Origin: Exiguobacterium mexicanum
GTDB lineage: Bacteria > Bacillota > Bacilli > Exiguobacteriales > Exiguobacteriaceae
Strand: one strand, 5' to 3'
DNA: 64,000 nucleotides
Assembly (NCBI RefSeq): GCF_025234665.1
Contig: NZ_JANIEH010000003.1
Under the pieces are notes generated by a model. That model saw only the letters and a list, made by a program, of their open reading frames with translations. It was not told where the DNA came from and ran no database searches. Position numbers and translations under genes: made by a program. Positions 7,291 to 15,865 of the stretch are shown piece by piece. Numbering within the stretch: the stretch's first letter is position 1; every line of letters starts with the position of its first letter.

Positions 7291-8010
7291 TTAGACGCGT
7301 TTGCGAACGACGTGGAAGTCGAAGCGGTCCGCTCGGAAAAAGTTCGCCGAATCGAGCAGCGGTAAGTCGCTCTCATCGTAATGCAATTGCTTTAATGCCA
7401 GTAACGGTTGGTCCGTTTGAAGTTGCGTCGAGATTTCCGCGTTCACACTCGGTTCGATGTGCGTAATCGCATAAGCGACCCGACGTCCTACCTCTTGTTC
7501 GAGCGCATCAAACAACGACTTACCTTCCGTCAACGCTTTAGGATTCGAGACGAGGTGGGCCGGGATCTTATCGACACAGTATACAACTGGTGTCTCGTCT
7601 GCGTAACGAATCCGGACAATCCGATAAATCGGCGAGTTCGGTTCAATTTTCAGACGCTCGGCTTCTCTCTCGGTCGCTAGAACCTTTTCGGCCACCAATA
7701 CTTTCGTTCCTGGTGTCATCTTGGCGCGCATAATCATGTCCGTGACACTGAACAGTTCTTCAATCCCAGAAGTGAACGGGGGTTTTGAACTGATGAATGT
7801 TCCGACGCCATGTTTCCGCACGACAAATTTCTCGTCTTCGAGGATACGAAGGGCTTCCCGGAGTGTCGCTCGACTGACTCCTAATTGCTTCGACAACTCG
7901 AACTCTGAAGGAAGTTTCTCTCCTTCACGATAGACACCATCGTCGATATCTTGCTTGATTTTCTCAATCACGCGAAGATAGAGCAAGCGATGATCGAGCT
8001 TGATCGACAT
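7291..8010 (-). CDS. nupR: GntR/HutC-family transcriptional regulator NupR
   Basis: 239 residues. An N-terminal GntR winged helix (about 8-73, including FELSKQLGVSRATLREALRILE) is followed by a UTRA ligand-binding domain (about 90-235). This is the HutC-subfamily layout. The position directly after ftsK/spoIIIE matches B. subtilis ymfC, now nupR, the regulator of the nucleoside operon. Here the target operon lies immediately downstream, which strengthens the assignment. It probably represses nup genes until a nucleoside-derived effector binds the UTRA domain (inference). ATG 8010 is chosen because AGGTGG lies 8 nt before it; a GTG at 8022 would overlap that site. Confidence 0.85.
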   Translation of the reverse strand: MSIKLDHRLLYLRVIEKIKQDIDDGVYREGEKLPSEFELSKQLGVSRATLREALRILEDEKFVVRKHGVGTFISSKPPFTSGIEELFSVTDMIMRAKMTPGTKVLVAEKVLATEREAERLKIEPNSPIYRIVRIRYADETPVVYCVDKIPAHLVSNPKALTEGKSLFDALEQEVGRRVAYAITHIEPSVNAEISTQLQTDQPLLALKQLHYDESDLPLLDSANFFRADRFDFHVVRKRV

Positions 8011-8081
8011 GGGCCTCACCACCTTTACCTATTCTAACCAGTGCTCAGACATCTGACGTATGAATGTCCTTGCCAATATTA

Positions 8082-8110
8082 AGTATAGGGATTCGAGAAT
8101 TAGAACGCAA
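8082..8110 (-). promoter_or_regulatory. Sigma-A type promoter of nupR
   Basis: On the minus strand, TTGCGT (8105-8110) and TATACT (8082-8087) are 17 nt apart. This leaves a leader of about 65 nt before nupR. Confidence 0.7.
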
Positions 8111-8186
8111 TACTTTTTGTTCGGAATCAGGGAAATATTTTAATGTGAAGGGATTATGTATACCTCTTAGTCTATATTACCTGTTG

Positions 8187-8215
8187 TTGAGCCGTTTGAA
8201 AAGAAAACGTAAAAT
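8187..8215 (+). promoter_or_regulatory. Orphan plus-strand promoter in the ftsK-nupR gap
   Basis: TTGAGC (8187-8192) and TAAAAT (8210-8215) are separated by 17 nt. No open reading frame of useful length follows; the next signal is the terminator at 8365-8410. Two cre-like direct repeats (8214-8228 and 8233-8247, 19 bp apart, each one mismatch from consensus) overlap the -10 and start region. Confidence 0.4.
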
Positions 8216-8221
8216 GTAAAC

Positions 8222-8410
8222 GGTATTAAAAAATGAAAGCGGTTCAACGTTTTTAGTAGTATGTCTTAATGCCTCGAATAGGTCAGATGTGCTATATTAG
8301 TTCGTCTGAACATGACTTTATCCCGATTCATGCCGTTCGAACCGGACAATCTTAAAATATACAAAAAACGAACGATTAGGAATAACAATACCTAATCGTT
8401 CGTTTTATTT
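8222..8410 (+). ncRNA. Candidate small RNA between nupR and ftsK
   Basis: This lies in the only gap above 300 bases (8023-8411). It has a promoter-like element at 8187-8215, about 190 nt without a coding frame longer than a few codons, and a strong terminator at its end. It runs convergent to ftsK and away from nupR. The cre-like repeats at its start suggest carbon control. No known RNA family was recognised, and transcription is unproven. Confidence 0.3.
8365..8410 (-). terminator. Strong terminator of ftsK, probably bidirectional
   Basis: A perfect 16-bp inverted repeat (8365-8380 with 8391-8406) and a ten-base loop. Ts follow the stem on both strands, so it can end ftsK on the minus strand and any plus-strand transcript arriving from 8222. 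Confidence 0.9.
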
Positions 8411-8411
8411 T

Positions 8412-10589
8412 TTATACCTCTGGCTGGTTGATGAGCACTTTACGCGGCTTCGAGCCTTCTGACGGCCCGACATATCCAGCCTGTTCGAGCGAATCAATCA
8501 ATCGGGCGGCCCGATTATAACCGATGCGGAATCTTCGTTGAATCATCGAAGTCGACGCCGTCTCTTGCGTCAAGATGAATTGCACGACTTCTTCGAACAA
8601 CGAATCGTCCGAGTCGATTGTCGTGACTTCCTCTTCTTTCGGCATCATCGCCTCGACGTATTGGGCCCGTTGTTGGGCGATGACGTGATTGACGACCGTC
8701 TCGACTTCTTGATCTGAGACGAAGGCGCCTTGGACACGGATCGGTTTATTCATCCCGTTGGCGAGCATGAGCATGTCACCCCGTCCGAGCAACTTCTCCG
8801 CCCCGCCGCCGTCAAGAATCGTCCGTGAATCCGTTTGCGACGAGACCGCGAACGCGATCCGTGACGGGATGTTCGCTTTGATGACGCCGGTGATGACATC
8901 GACCGATGGACGCTGCGTGGCGAGCACCATATGAATGCCTGCGGCCCGGGCCATTTGGGCGAGGCGCATAATCGCGTCCTCGACGTCGTTCGAGGCGACC
9001 ATCATCAAATCGGCGAGTTCATCGACAATGACGACGATGAACGGCAGGCGCTTCGCATCCTCGTCGTCCGACTTGTCGACGAGTTCGTTATAGCCTTCGA
9101 TGTTCCGGACGCCGTAGCGGCTGAACAGCTCATAGCGTCGCTCCATCTCGGCGACGACTTGTTTGAGCGCTTGGGCCGCTTTCTTCGGATCCGTCACGAC
9201 CGGCGTCAACAAGTGCGGGACGCCGTTATAGACGTTCAACTCGACCATCTTTGGGTCAATCATCATGAGCCGGACCTCATCAGGACGCGTCCGCATCAAG
9301 AGTGACACGATCATGCCGTTGATACAGACCGATTTCCCCGAACCGGTCGACCCGGCGACGAGCAAATGCGGCATCTTGTTCAAGGCAATCGTCACCGTCT
9401 CGCCACTGATGCTGCGGCCCAATGCGACGAGAAGCGGCGACTGTTCCCGCTTGACCGGATCGGCCTCGAGCACTTCACGGAGACAGACCGGGGCCACTTC
9501 CTGGTTCGGCACTTCAATCCCGATGGCCGCTTTACCCGGAATCGGCGCCTCGATCCGGATATCTTTCGCCGCGAGGGCGAGGGCAAGGTCGTCACTGAGC
9601 GAGGTGATGCGGCTCACTTTGACTCCGATATCCGGTTGCAGCTCATACTTCGTCACGGTCGGGCCGAGATGAATCTTCAATACTTTCACGCCGACGCCGA
9701 ACGATTTGAGCGTTTGGACGAGTTTCGTCGCATTCGCTTTCAAACGGGCGTTCTCGCCGGATAGATCGGTCACGACCGGTTCACTGAGAATCGTGAACGT
9801 CGGCAGCTCATACGTGTCCGATACATCCTGTGACGCCGTCATCATCATATCCTCGGTCGGCAGGTCGGCCACTTCTTCCGACGGGGCCGCCGACTCCGCA
9901 GTCGGACGCTTCTCGGCGACGACTTTCTCGCTGAACCCGACAATCGGGATATCGTGCATCGTCACCGCATCCGCCTCAGGCTCCGCTTCGGCAGGTGTCG
10001 GTTCGACGACCTTCGCCGGGGTTGGGACGGCCTTCTGACGCTTCACAGGGGCCGGTTTGACCCGTTCCCGGTCGTGCCATTCTTGTTTGATGGCCGTGCC
10101 CGTCTCAAGTAACCGCGAACCTATCGTCCGCCAAATCGTTGGCGACAACAGGGAAATCCCGACAATCATGCAGAGGGCGCCTAAAAAGACGATCCCGAAG
10201 TCGGAGAGCAAGTATTGGTTGAGCCGATAGAGCGCACCGTTGACCGCCCCCCGTTCGGCGCCCCAGACCAAGTCGCCGAACATGAGGAACGACGTGAACA
10301 ACAATAACATCCCGGTCCGTTGCATCGGGCGAAACTCATTTAAAAAGACGAGCAACGTGAACGCGATTGCCAAATACGTCAGTGCCCCCCAGCCCCCGAA
10401 CAACGTCGTCGCGAGGAGCGACGTCTGATTGCCGACCCATCCGAAATCGAACAGGGAGAAGATGAAGGCCGTAATCGACAGGACGAAGGCGATCCAGCCA
10501 TATGTACGCAGTGGGATGGGCTGTTTTTTCGCACGTCTCGTCGTCGGTCGCTTCCGCTTCACCGGAGTTTTTCTCGTTTTTTGTGCCAC
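8412..10589 (-). CDS. ftsK: FtsK/SpoIIIE-family DNA translocase
   Basis: 725 residues. A basic N-terminal tail is followed by about four membrane segments between residues 30 and 150, a Pro/Ala/Glu-rich linker to about 260, and a RecA-like motor. The motor has Walker A GSTGSGKS (413-420) and Walker B FIVVIVDELADLMM; a winged-helix gamma domain lies at about 663-725. It pumps chromosome termini through the closing septum (family knowledge). It keeps the spoIIIE place next to nupR/ymfC. Since no sporulation genes are seen, a general division role is likelier than a spore role, so ftsK is used. GTG start 10589, 8 nt after TAGGAGG. A terminator separates it from rnjB. Confidence 0.92.
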   Translation of the reverse strand: MAQKTRKTPVKRKRPTTRRAKKQPIPLRTYGWIAFVLSITAFIFSLFDFGWVGNQTSLLATTLFGGWGALTYLAIAFTLLVFLNEFRPMQRTGMLLLFTSFLMFGDLVWGAERGAVNGALYRLNQYLLSDFGIVFLGALCMIVGISLLSPTIWRTIGSRLLETGTAIKQEWHDRERVKPAPVKRQKAVPTPAKVVEPTPAEAEPEADAVTMHDIPIVGFSEKVVAEKRPTAESAAPSEEVADLPTEDMMMTASQDVSDTYELPTFTILSEPVVTDLSGENARLKANATKLVQTLKSFGVGVKVLKIHLGPTVTKYELQPDIGVKVSRITSLSDDLALALAAKDIRIEAPIPGKAAIGIEVPNQEVAPVCLREVLEADPVKREQSPLLVALGRSISGETVTIALNKMPHLLVAGSTGSGKSVCINGMIVSLLMRTRPDEVRLMMIDPKMVELNVYNGVPHLLTPVVTDPKKAAQALKQVVAEMERRYELFSRYGVRNIEGYNELVDKSDDEDAKRLPFIVVIVDELADLMMVASNDVEDAIMRLAQMARAAGIHMVLATQRPSVDVITGVIKANIPSRIAFAVSSQTDSRTILDGGGAEKLLGRGDMLMLANGMNKPIRVQGAFVSDQEVETVVNHVIAQQRAQYVEAMMPKEEEVTTIDSDDSLFEEVVQFILTQETASTSMIQRRFRIGYNRAARLIDSLEQAGYVGPSEGSKPRKVLINQPEV

Positions 10590-10602
10590 CTTAGATTCCT
10601 CC

Positions 10603-10639
10603 TAAAAAAACAAGGCAAAAGTCTGATGACTTTTGCCTT
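10603..10639 (-). terminator. Terminator/attenuator between rnjB and ftsK
   Basis: A perfect 12-bp stem (10612-10623 with 10628-10639) and a four-base loop, then a seven-T run on the minus strand. The ftsK ribosome binding site begins right after the T run, leaving no room for a promoter. Confidence 0.85.
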
Positions 10640-10651
10640 AATCTCAATTCC

Positions 10652-12319
10652 TTAAATCTCCATGATGATCGGCAAGATCATCGGACGACGTTTCGTCTGC
10701 TCGTACAAATAGACGCTGAGCCGTTCGCGGATATTTGATTTCAACTCGGTCCAATCACTTCCAGCTTGGAGACTCTTCTCAATCTGTTTCGTGACGATGC
10801 GGTTCGCTTCTGAAATCATCTCTTCCGATTCACGCATATAGACGAATCCGCGTGAGATGAGTTCAGGTCCTGAAATCAATTTCTTCTGTTTCCGGTTCAA
10901 CGTGGCGACACAGAGAACGACACCGTCTTGTGACAAGAGGCGACGGTCACGCAGCACGATATTCCCGACATCCCCGACGCCGATTCCATCGATTAATACG
11001 TTTCCGGCCGGTACTTTGCGGCTCATCCGGGCTTTGCGGCCCGTGAACTCGACAACATCCCCTTTTTCGACGATGAAGATGTTGTTCGATTTCACACCGA
11101 CTTGCTCGGCGAGTTTCGAGTGGGCCATCTGCATCCGGTACTCCCCGTGAATCGGGAGGAAGTACTTCGGTTTGACGAGGTTCAACATGAGCTTGAGCTC
11201 TTCGGCCGAACCGTGTCCCGAGACGTGTACTTTGCGTTGGTTATAGATGACATTGGCGCCTGAGCGGAAGAGCAGATCAATCGTCTTCGAGACCGACTTC
11301 TCGTTCCCCGGGATCGGTGTCGCCGCGATGACGACCGTATCGTTCAAGCGGATGTTCACTTGTTTATGGGCGTTGCGCGCCATGCGCGTCAAGGCCGCCA
11401 TCGGCTCACCTTGCGAACCAGTCGTCAAGATGACGACTTTGTTGTCAGGCAAGCGATTCACTTGTGAAAGCTCGACGAGCGTCTTCGGCTTGAAGCGCAA
11501 GTAGTTCAGCTTCTGGGCCACTTCGACGATGTTGACCATGCTGCGGCCGACGACGGCCACTTTGCGGTCGTTCGCTTCGGCTGCCGCGAACACTTGTTGC
11601 AGACGGTGCACGTTCGAGGCGAAGGACGCGACGATGACGCGGCCTTCGGCTTGATAGATGACATCGTTCAGCTCGGCGCCGACGAGCGATTCCGAACCGG
11701 TTTGACCTGGACGTTCCGCGTTCGTCGAATCCGACAAGAGGCAAAGGACGCCCCGTTGACCGATTGCCGCCAACTTGTTGAAGTCTGACTGTTTCCCATC
11801 GACCGGTGTGTAGTCAAACTTGAAGTCGCCCGTGTGAACGATGGCGCCTTGTGACGTTTGGATACAGACCCCGACACAATCCGGGATCGAGTGGTTGACG
11901 CGGAAGAAAGTGATGAAATGATCAGCGATAGTCAATTTCGTTTTGGCGTCAATCAATCGGAGGTCGACTTCTTTCAATAAGCCAGCCTCTTTCAATTTGA
12001 GCTCGATTAAGCCGAGCGTCAATTTCGTCCCGTATACGGGAACATGTTTCAAGTCACGGAGTACGTAGCTGAGTCCACCGATATGGTCTTCGTGACCGTG
12101 TGTGATGAAAATCGCGCGTACCCGATCTTTATTTTCTTTCAAATACGTAATGTCCGGGATGACGATATCAATCCCGAGCATCTCATCGCCTGGGAACATA
12201 AGGCCGGCATCGATGACGAAGATGTCGTCGTCTAGTTCCACGACGTACATGTTCTTCCCGATTTCGCCTACGCCTCCAAGCGCAAAGACGCTAACGTTCT
12301 CTGTCTTCTTCTTTGACAC
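10652..12319 (-). CDS. rnjB: Ribonuclease J (rnjB position, RNase J2-like)
   Basis: 555 residues, the length of B. subtilis RNase J proteins. It is a metallo-beta-lactamase/beta-CASP nuclease: the metal motif H74-x-H76-x-D78-H79 is intact, further ligand motifs HTGDFKFD and LSDSTNAE follow, and GHGSAEELK lies in the beta-CASP part. It acts in mRNA decay and RNA 5' processing, usually in a J1/J2 complex (family knowledge). Synteny (mlpA side to spoIIIE/ymfC) marks it as J2, though J2 enzymes are often catalytically weak and this one looks complete. GTG start 12319 lies 9 nt after AGGAGG; a longer frame to 12361 runs through that site and the promoter leader. Confidence 0.9.
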   Translation of the reverse strand: MSKKKTENVSVFALGGVGEIGKNMYVVELDDDIFVIDAGLMFPGDEMLGIDIVIPDITYLKENKDRVRAIFITHGHEDHIGGLSYVLRDLKHVPVYGTKLTLGLIELKLKEAGLLKEVDLRLIDAKTKLTIADHFITFFRVNHSIPDCVGVCIQTSQGAIVHTGDFKFDYTPVDGKQSDFNKLAAIGQRGVLCLLSDSTNAERPGQTGSESLVGAELNDVIYQAEGRVIVASFASNVHRLQQVFAAAEANDRKVAVVGRSMVNIVEVAQKLNYLRFKPKTLVELSQVNRLPDNKVVILTTGSQGEPMAALTRMARNAHKQVNIRLNDTVVIAATPIPGNEKSVSKTIDLLFRSGANVIYNQRKVHVSGHGSAEELKLMLNLVKPKYFLPIHGEYRMQMAHSKLAEQVGVKSNNIFIVEKGDVVEFTGRKARMSRKVPAGNVLIDGIGVGDVGNIVLRDRRLLSQDGVVLCVATLNRKQKKLISGPELISRGFVYMRESEEMISEANRIVTKQIEKSLQAGSDWTELKSNIRERLSVYLYEQTKRRPMILPIIMEI

Positions 12320-12376
12320 TAACAAAAACCTCCTAGATGTTGCATATTCTGTTTCGTCCACTTATCGCTACTGAAT

Positions 12377-12405
12377 ATTGTATCGGAAAACTGCTGATAT
12401 GCCAA
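12377..12405 (-). promoter_or_regulatory. Sigma-A type promoter of rnjB
   Basis: On the minus strand, TTGGCA (12400-12405) and TACAAT (12377-12382) are separated by 17 nt, just downstream of the M15 peptidase stop codon. Confidence 0.75.
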
Positions 12406-12414
12406 CATTTCCGT

Positions 12415-13068
12415 TCAATCGACGAGAGGTTTCATCACATCGGCAAGCGGCATCGTCGCTTTGTCATCCGGGCGTTTCCCGGAAGCGAGCTGACGAATCG
12501 ACAAACCGAAGTCCATTTGTAAGTGTGGGTAATCCGGAAAGCTTCTCCAGTCCCCTCCCCATTCGAAGCCGAGTGCCTTGCCGAGCTCCCCTAATTCTTG
12601 CCAATCCGGTTCATCCGACCGGTTATGGTCCGACTCTAAATCATAGTCGGCGCGATTGTTGTGAATGATGACGAAGTCGACGGCAAGCCCATAGTTATGG
12701 TAGCTCTCACCAGCTTTGGCGTTCGTCACGACTTGACCTGGTTTCGAGCGGCCTTGGGCATACAGGGCGTTCTGCTCATCGGCTGAACGGTACCCCGACG
12801 TCAGGCGCACCTCGAGACCAAGACATGAATAGGCTAGCCGTACGAACGACTCACTCCGCTCCCGCACGTGCGGATGCAGCTTGGCGAACGCCTTCTCGCT
12901 ACGCTCGACGATGACCGCTTCCGAGCGCGTATTGCGCTCACACATCCCCGCCTCGAACGTCGGTTCATCGACCCATGGCATCGGCCCCGGACGTGACAAC
13001 GTGTACGCTAAAAAGATTCCGACTAAAAAAGCCGTCATCGCGAACGTCAAGACGCCGGTCCACTTCAT
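12415..13068 (-). CDS. Membrane-anchored M15-family peptidoglycan peptidase (VanY/CwlK-like)
   Basis: 217 residues. An N-terminal membrane segment (about 6-25) places the catalytic part outside the membrane. The M15 zinc site is visible: SGYRSADEQNALY near 91-103, then H124 and D131 in SYHNYGLAVDF, and H182 in PDYPHLQM. The enzyme should trim peptidoglycan stem peptides, either as a D,D-carboxypeptidase or an L-Ala-D-Glu endopeptidase; sequence alone does not decide. It overlaps the FemX gene by 4 nt and ends the murE-femX cassette. No terminator is visible before the rnjB promoter. Confidence 0.85.
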   Translation of the reverse strand: MKWTGVLTFAMTAFLVGIFLAYTLSRPGPMPWVDEPTFEAGMCERNTRSEAVIVERSEKAFAKLHPHVRERSESFVRLAYSCLGLEVRLTSGYRSADEQNALYAQGRSKPGQVVTNAKAGESYHNYGLAVDFVIIHNNRADYDLESDHNRSDEPDWQELGELGKALGFEWGGDWRSFPDYPHLQMDFGLSIRQLASGKRPDDKATMPLADVMKPLVD

Positions 13069-14318
13069 CGGCGCAACCGTTTACGGAGTCCTTTGACGAG
13101 CGGTAATCCTGTTTCAAGGGCGAAATAGAGCGGACGATTCAAGACGAGATCGAACTCACCGACCTTTTCAATCATATCGCTGCCCCAACCTGATTTGAAC
13201 GCATACAGACCTGCATACTCGTCATCGGCGTTGGTGCTGCCCGATACGCCACCGAAATCATAGCGTTCGGCCCCGCTCGCCTTGGCCGCTTGCATCATCG
13301 TCCATTGCATGAGGTGGTTCGGCATGAAGTCACGGAACTCGTTCGAAGACGCGCCGTACAAGTAATATGAGCGTCGACCGGCCAACGTCAGCAAACCGCC
13401 CGATAAGACGAGCCCATTCGGATACTTGTCATGCAACTCGTTCAGTTCAGGCAACGCGGCTTTAATCTTTTCAATCTGTTCGCCCGTCTGTTTTTGACGG
13501 TTCAACAGGCTCGTCCGTTTCTTCTCGACCGTCTCCGTCTCGAGGGAACGTTCAATCTTGCCGAGGTCACGTTCGGCTTTTTCGAGCGTGGCCATCTGTT
13601 GGTCGAGCGCGAGCTTCGGTTCAAGTTTCGTCAAGAACAGGCGCGCGTCCCCCGGCTGTAGGCAATCGTACAAATTCTCGAAATAGTCGAGGCCGCGGAT
13701 GGCAAAGCCGTCCCGCTCGCCCGTCACTTTCATCAAGTCGGCGAACGTCTTGAGACCATCGCGACCGACTTCCGTGCAGACGATTCCTTTTCGTTCTGCC
13801 AAACGCACGTTATAGCGGAACTTATGGTGGAACTTGCCGAAAATCTCTTTCTCGCTCGGACGCAAGTCCGTCTCCATCGTGAATCGCGGCTGGGCGTAAT
13901 CGAACCCGCCGCCGTATCCTTTATGGCTAAAACCGAGGCTAGCCATTTCCGTCAACAGGCCAGGCACTTCGTCTCGGTCGATATTTGGATCGATTTTCAC
14001 GGTGATCGCTTTATTCGCTTTGGCGACCCGTTTCGCTTCTTCGGTCAACGCGGTCAACGAAGCCACGTCGTCGTAGTCGACGACGAAACCGCGTGGCGCG
14101 TAGCAAAGCGTGAACGGAAGTTTAGGGACGCGTTTGAACAACAGCAACGCGACCCCGCTCGTCACACCATCGGTCGCGACGGCGATCCGCTCGGCAAACC
14201 AGCCGTTTTGTCGTTTGACATTGGCCCAACTTGAGAGTTGAAGCAAATCCCCACGGTCATGTGTTTTGACGAACTCGTCATGCTCTTTTTCTGTCAAGGT
14301 AATCGGTTGTACTGCCAT
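13065..14318 (-). CDS. femX: FemA/FemB/FemX-family aminoacyltransferase (interpeptide bridge)
   Basis: 417 residues. It has two GNAT-like halves (LQLSSWANVKRQNGWF near 27-42; the second includes HHKFRYNVRLAERKGI near 165 and GAERYDFGGVSG near 350). A long charged helical pair at about 235-300 matches the coiled-coil arm of FemX enzymes. Such proteins transfer an amino acid from tRNA onto the side chain of the stem-peptide diamino acid of lipid II. It is co-transcribed with murE (4-nt gap after murE is initiated upstream) and the M15 peptidase. If the organism is Exiguobacterium, whose wall is described as L-Lys-Gly, the substrate would be glycine (inference). Confidence 0.88.
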   Translation of the reverse strand: MAVQPITLTEKEHDEFVKTHDRGDLLQLSSWANVKRQNGWFAERIAVATDGVTSGVALLLFKRVPKLPFTLCYAPRGFVVDYDDVASLTALTEEAKRVAKANKAITVKIDPNIDRDEVPGLLTEMASLGFSHKGYGGGFDYAQPRFTMETDLRPSEKEIFGKFHHKFRYNVRLAERKGIVCTEVGRDGLKTFADLMKVTGERDGFAIRGLDYFENLYDCLQPGDARLFLTKLEPKLALDQQMATLEKAERDLGKIERSLETETVEKKRTSLLNRQKQTGEQIEKIKAALPELNELHDKYPNGLVLSGGLLTLAGRRSYYLYGASSNEFRDFMPNHLMQWTMMQAAKASGAERYDFGGVSGSTNADDEYAGLYAFKSGWGSDMIEKVGEFDLVLNRPLYFALETGLPLVKGLRKRLRR

Positions 14319-14321
14319 AAA

Positions 14322-15782
14322 TCATGATTCCTCCGTCTTCAAAATTGTCGCTCGGACGATCGCTTCTTCATCTAGCGGAATTTTCTCATTGCCAATGATT
14401 TGATATTTCTCATGTCCTTTGCCGGCCAGGACGACGATGTTATCGGACTCGGCCAATTTGGCCGCGTAGCGGACCGCTTCTTCGCGATCCCCGATTTCCA
14501 CGAAATTGTCGTGGGTCATGCCGGCTGCAATACCACTCGTGATTGAGTCGTAGGCTTCAAAGCGCGGGTCATCCGTCGTGATGACGACCGTTCCCGCATA
14601 TTTTGAGGCCATCTCCCCCATCGTCGGACGCTTCGTGACGTCCCGATTTCCGCCTGTCCCGATTAAGAACACAATCTTCTCTTTCGGTACACCGACGAGC
14701 GACTTCAAGCATTGCTCGATGCCGTCGGGCGTGTGGGCGTAATCCGCGTAGACGTTATAGCCTGGCACATCGAGACGTTGCATCCGACCTTTGGCCGGAT
14801 GGATCGCTTCGAGCGCCTGGACGATTTCAGGCAAACGATAACCTGCCGCGAGCAGGCAGCCTGTCGCGAGCAAGATGTTATACACGTTGAAGCGGCCGAT
14901 GAATTGAACCGTCAACGGATGGCGTTCGCCTTGATAGTTGAGGCAAAAGCTCGTCTCTGACAGCGTCTGAACGATATCTGATGCCGTCACGTCTGCCATC
15001 GCGTCAATCGCATAAGTAATCACTCGCGCCCCCGTCATCGTCTCATACAGCTTGCTGTACGGGTCGTCCGCATTCAGTACGGCGACTTTGTGACGTGACG
15101 CCATCTGTCCGAGCTGTGCGAACAGTAAGCCTTTCGCTCGCGCATAGTTCTCGAACGTGCCGTGGAAATCGAGATGGTCGTGCGTCAAGTTCGTGAATCC
15201 GACGATATCAAAGTCCGTCCCGATGACGCGGCCAAGTTCGAGTCCGTGCGATGACACTTCCATCATCACATCGGTCACGCCTTCTGCGTGCATCCGGGCG
15301 AGCAACTGTTGCAGCTCCGAGCTTTGCGGCGTCGTATTTTTACTCGGGACGACCGTATCGTTGATGCGGACCTCGACCGTGCCGATCAAACCGGTGCTAT
15401 GACCGAGCTCGGTAAGGACGTCGCGCAGAATCGTCGTTGTCGTCGTCTTGCCGTTCGTTCCCGTGATCCCGAACAGACGCATCTGTTCAGACGGATACTG
15501 ATAGAACGCCGACGCTAAAAGACCGACCGATCGTGTGCTGTCGCGCACGATCAAGTTCGGTACGCTCAATTCGAGCGGACGCTCACTGACGACGGCTACG
15601 GCCCCTTTGCTGACCGCCAATTCGGCATAGTCATGGCCGTCGACCGTATAGCCTTTGATGGCGACGAACAGCGTCCCAGGGACGACTTCTCGCGAGTCGG
15701 TCGTCACATGGGTCACTGGGATGGCTTGTAAGTTTGGTTGATTAATCAATTGAATGTGGTTAGCTAAATCCGTTAAGTTCAA
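14322..15782 (-). CDS. murE: UDP-MurNAc-tripeptide synthetase MurE
   Basis: 486 residues. The Mur ligase ATP motif GTNGKTTT (108-115), the HDHLDFHGT segment with the following AK (lysine expected to be carbamylated), and the ligand-side GGNRD/GKGHE motifs identify MurE. It adds the third residue to UDP-MurNAc-L-Ala-D-Glu in the cytoplasm. The selectivity motif is D404-D405-P406-R407, between the DNPR of diaminopimelate enzymes and the arginine-less forms in lysine enzymes. Context with femX suggests lysine, but this is open. The TTG at 15782 is preferred because GAAGGG lies 6 nt before it; a GTG at 15800 has only a weak site. First gene of a three-gene operon with its own promoter. Confidence 0.9.
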   Translation of the reverse strand: MNLTDLANHIQLINQPNLQAIPVTHVTTDSREVVPGTLFVAIKGYTVDGHDYAELAVSKGAVAVVSERPLELSVPNLIVRDSTRSVGLLASAFYQYPSEQMRLFGITGTNGKTTTTTILRDVLTELGHSTGLIGTVEVRINDTVVPSKNTTPQSSELQQLLARMHAEGVTDVMMEVSSHGLELGRVIGTDFDIVGFTNLTHDHLDFHGTFENYARAKGLLFAQLGQMASRHKVAVLNADDPYSKLYETMTGARVITYAIDAMADVTASDIVQTLSETSFCLNYQGERHPLTVQFIGRFNVYNILLATGCLLAAGYRLPEIVQALEAIHPAKGRMQRLDVPGYNVYADYAHTPDGIEQCLKSLVGVPKEKIVFLIGTGGNRDVTKRPTMGEMASKYAGTVVITTDDPRFEAYDSITSGIAAGMTHDNFVEIGDREEAVRYAAKLAESDNIVVLAGKGHEKYQIIGNEKIPLDEEAIVRATILKTEES

Positions 15783-15835
15783 GTCTTTCCCTTCTTTCAC
15801 CTGTTCCTGTCCAAAGTAAAGAATACCTCTTAATC

Positions 15836-15864
15836 AGTGTAGAGAACTTACAATTCGGTTTCAA
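15836..15864 (-). promoter_or_regulatory. Sigma-A type promoter of murE-femX-M15 peptidase
   Basis: On the minus strand, TTGAAA (15859-15864) and TACACT (15836-15841) are 17 nt apart. It starts immediately after the mlpA stop codon, so the cell-wall cassette is transcribed independently of mlpA. Confidence 0.75.
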
Positions 15865-15865
15865 G

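Noticed and set aside
8214..8247. Two genuine CcpA cre sites in the gap upstream of nupR
   Set aside because: Each misses the conserved C near the 3' end of the consensus, so I list them only as cre-like repeats connected with the small RNA candidate.
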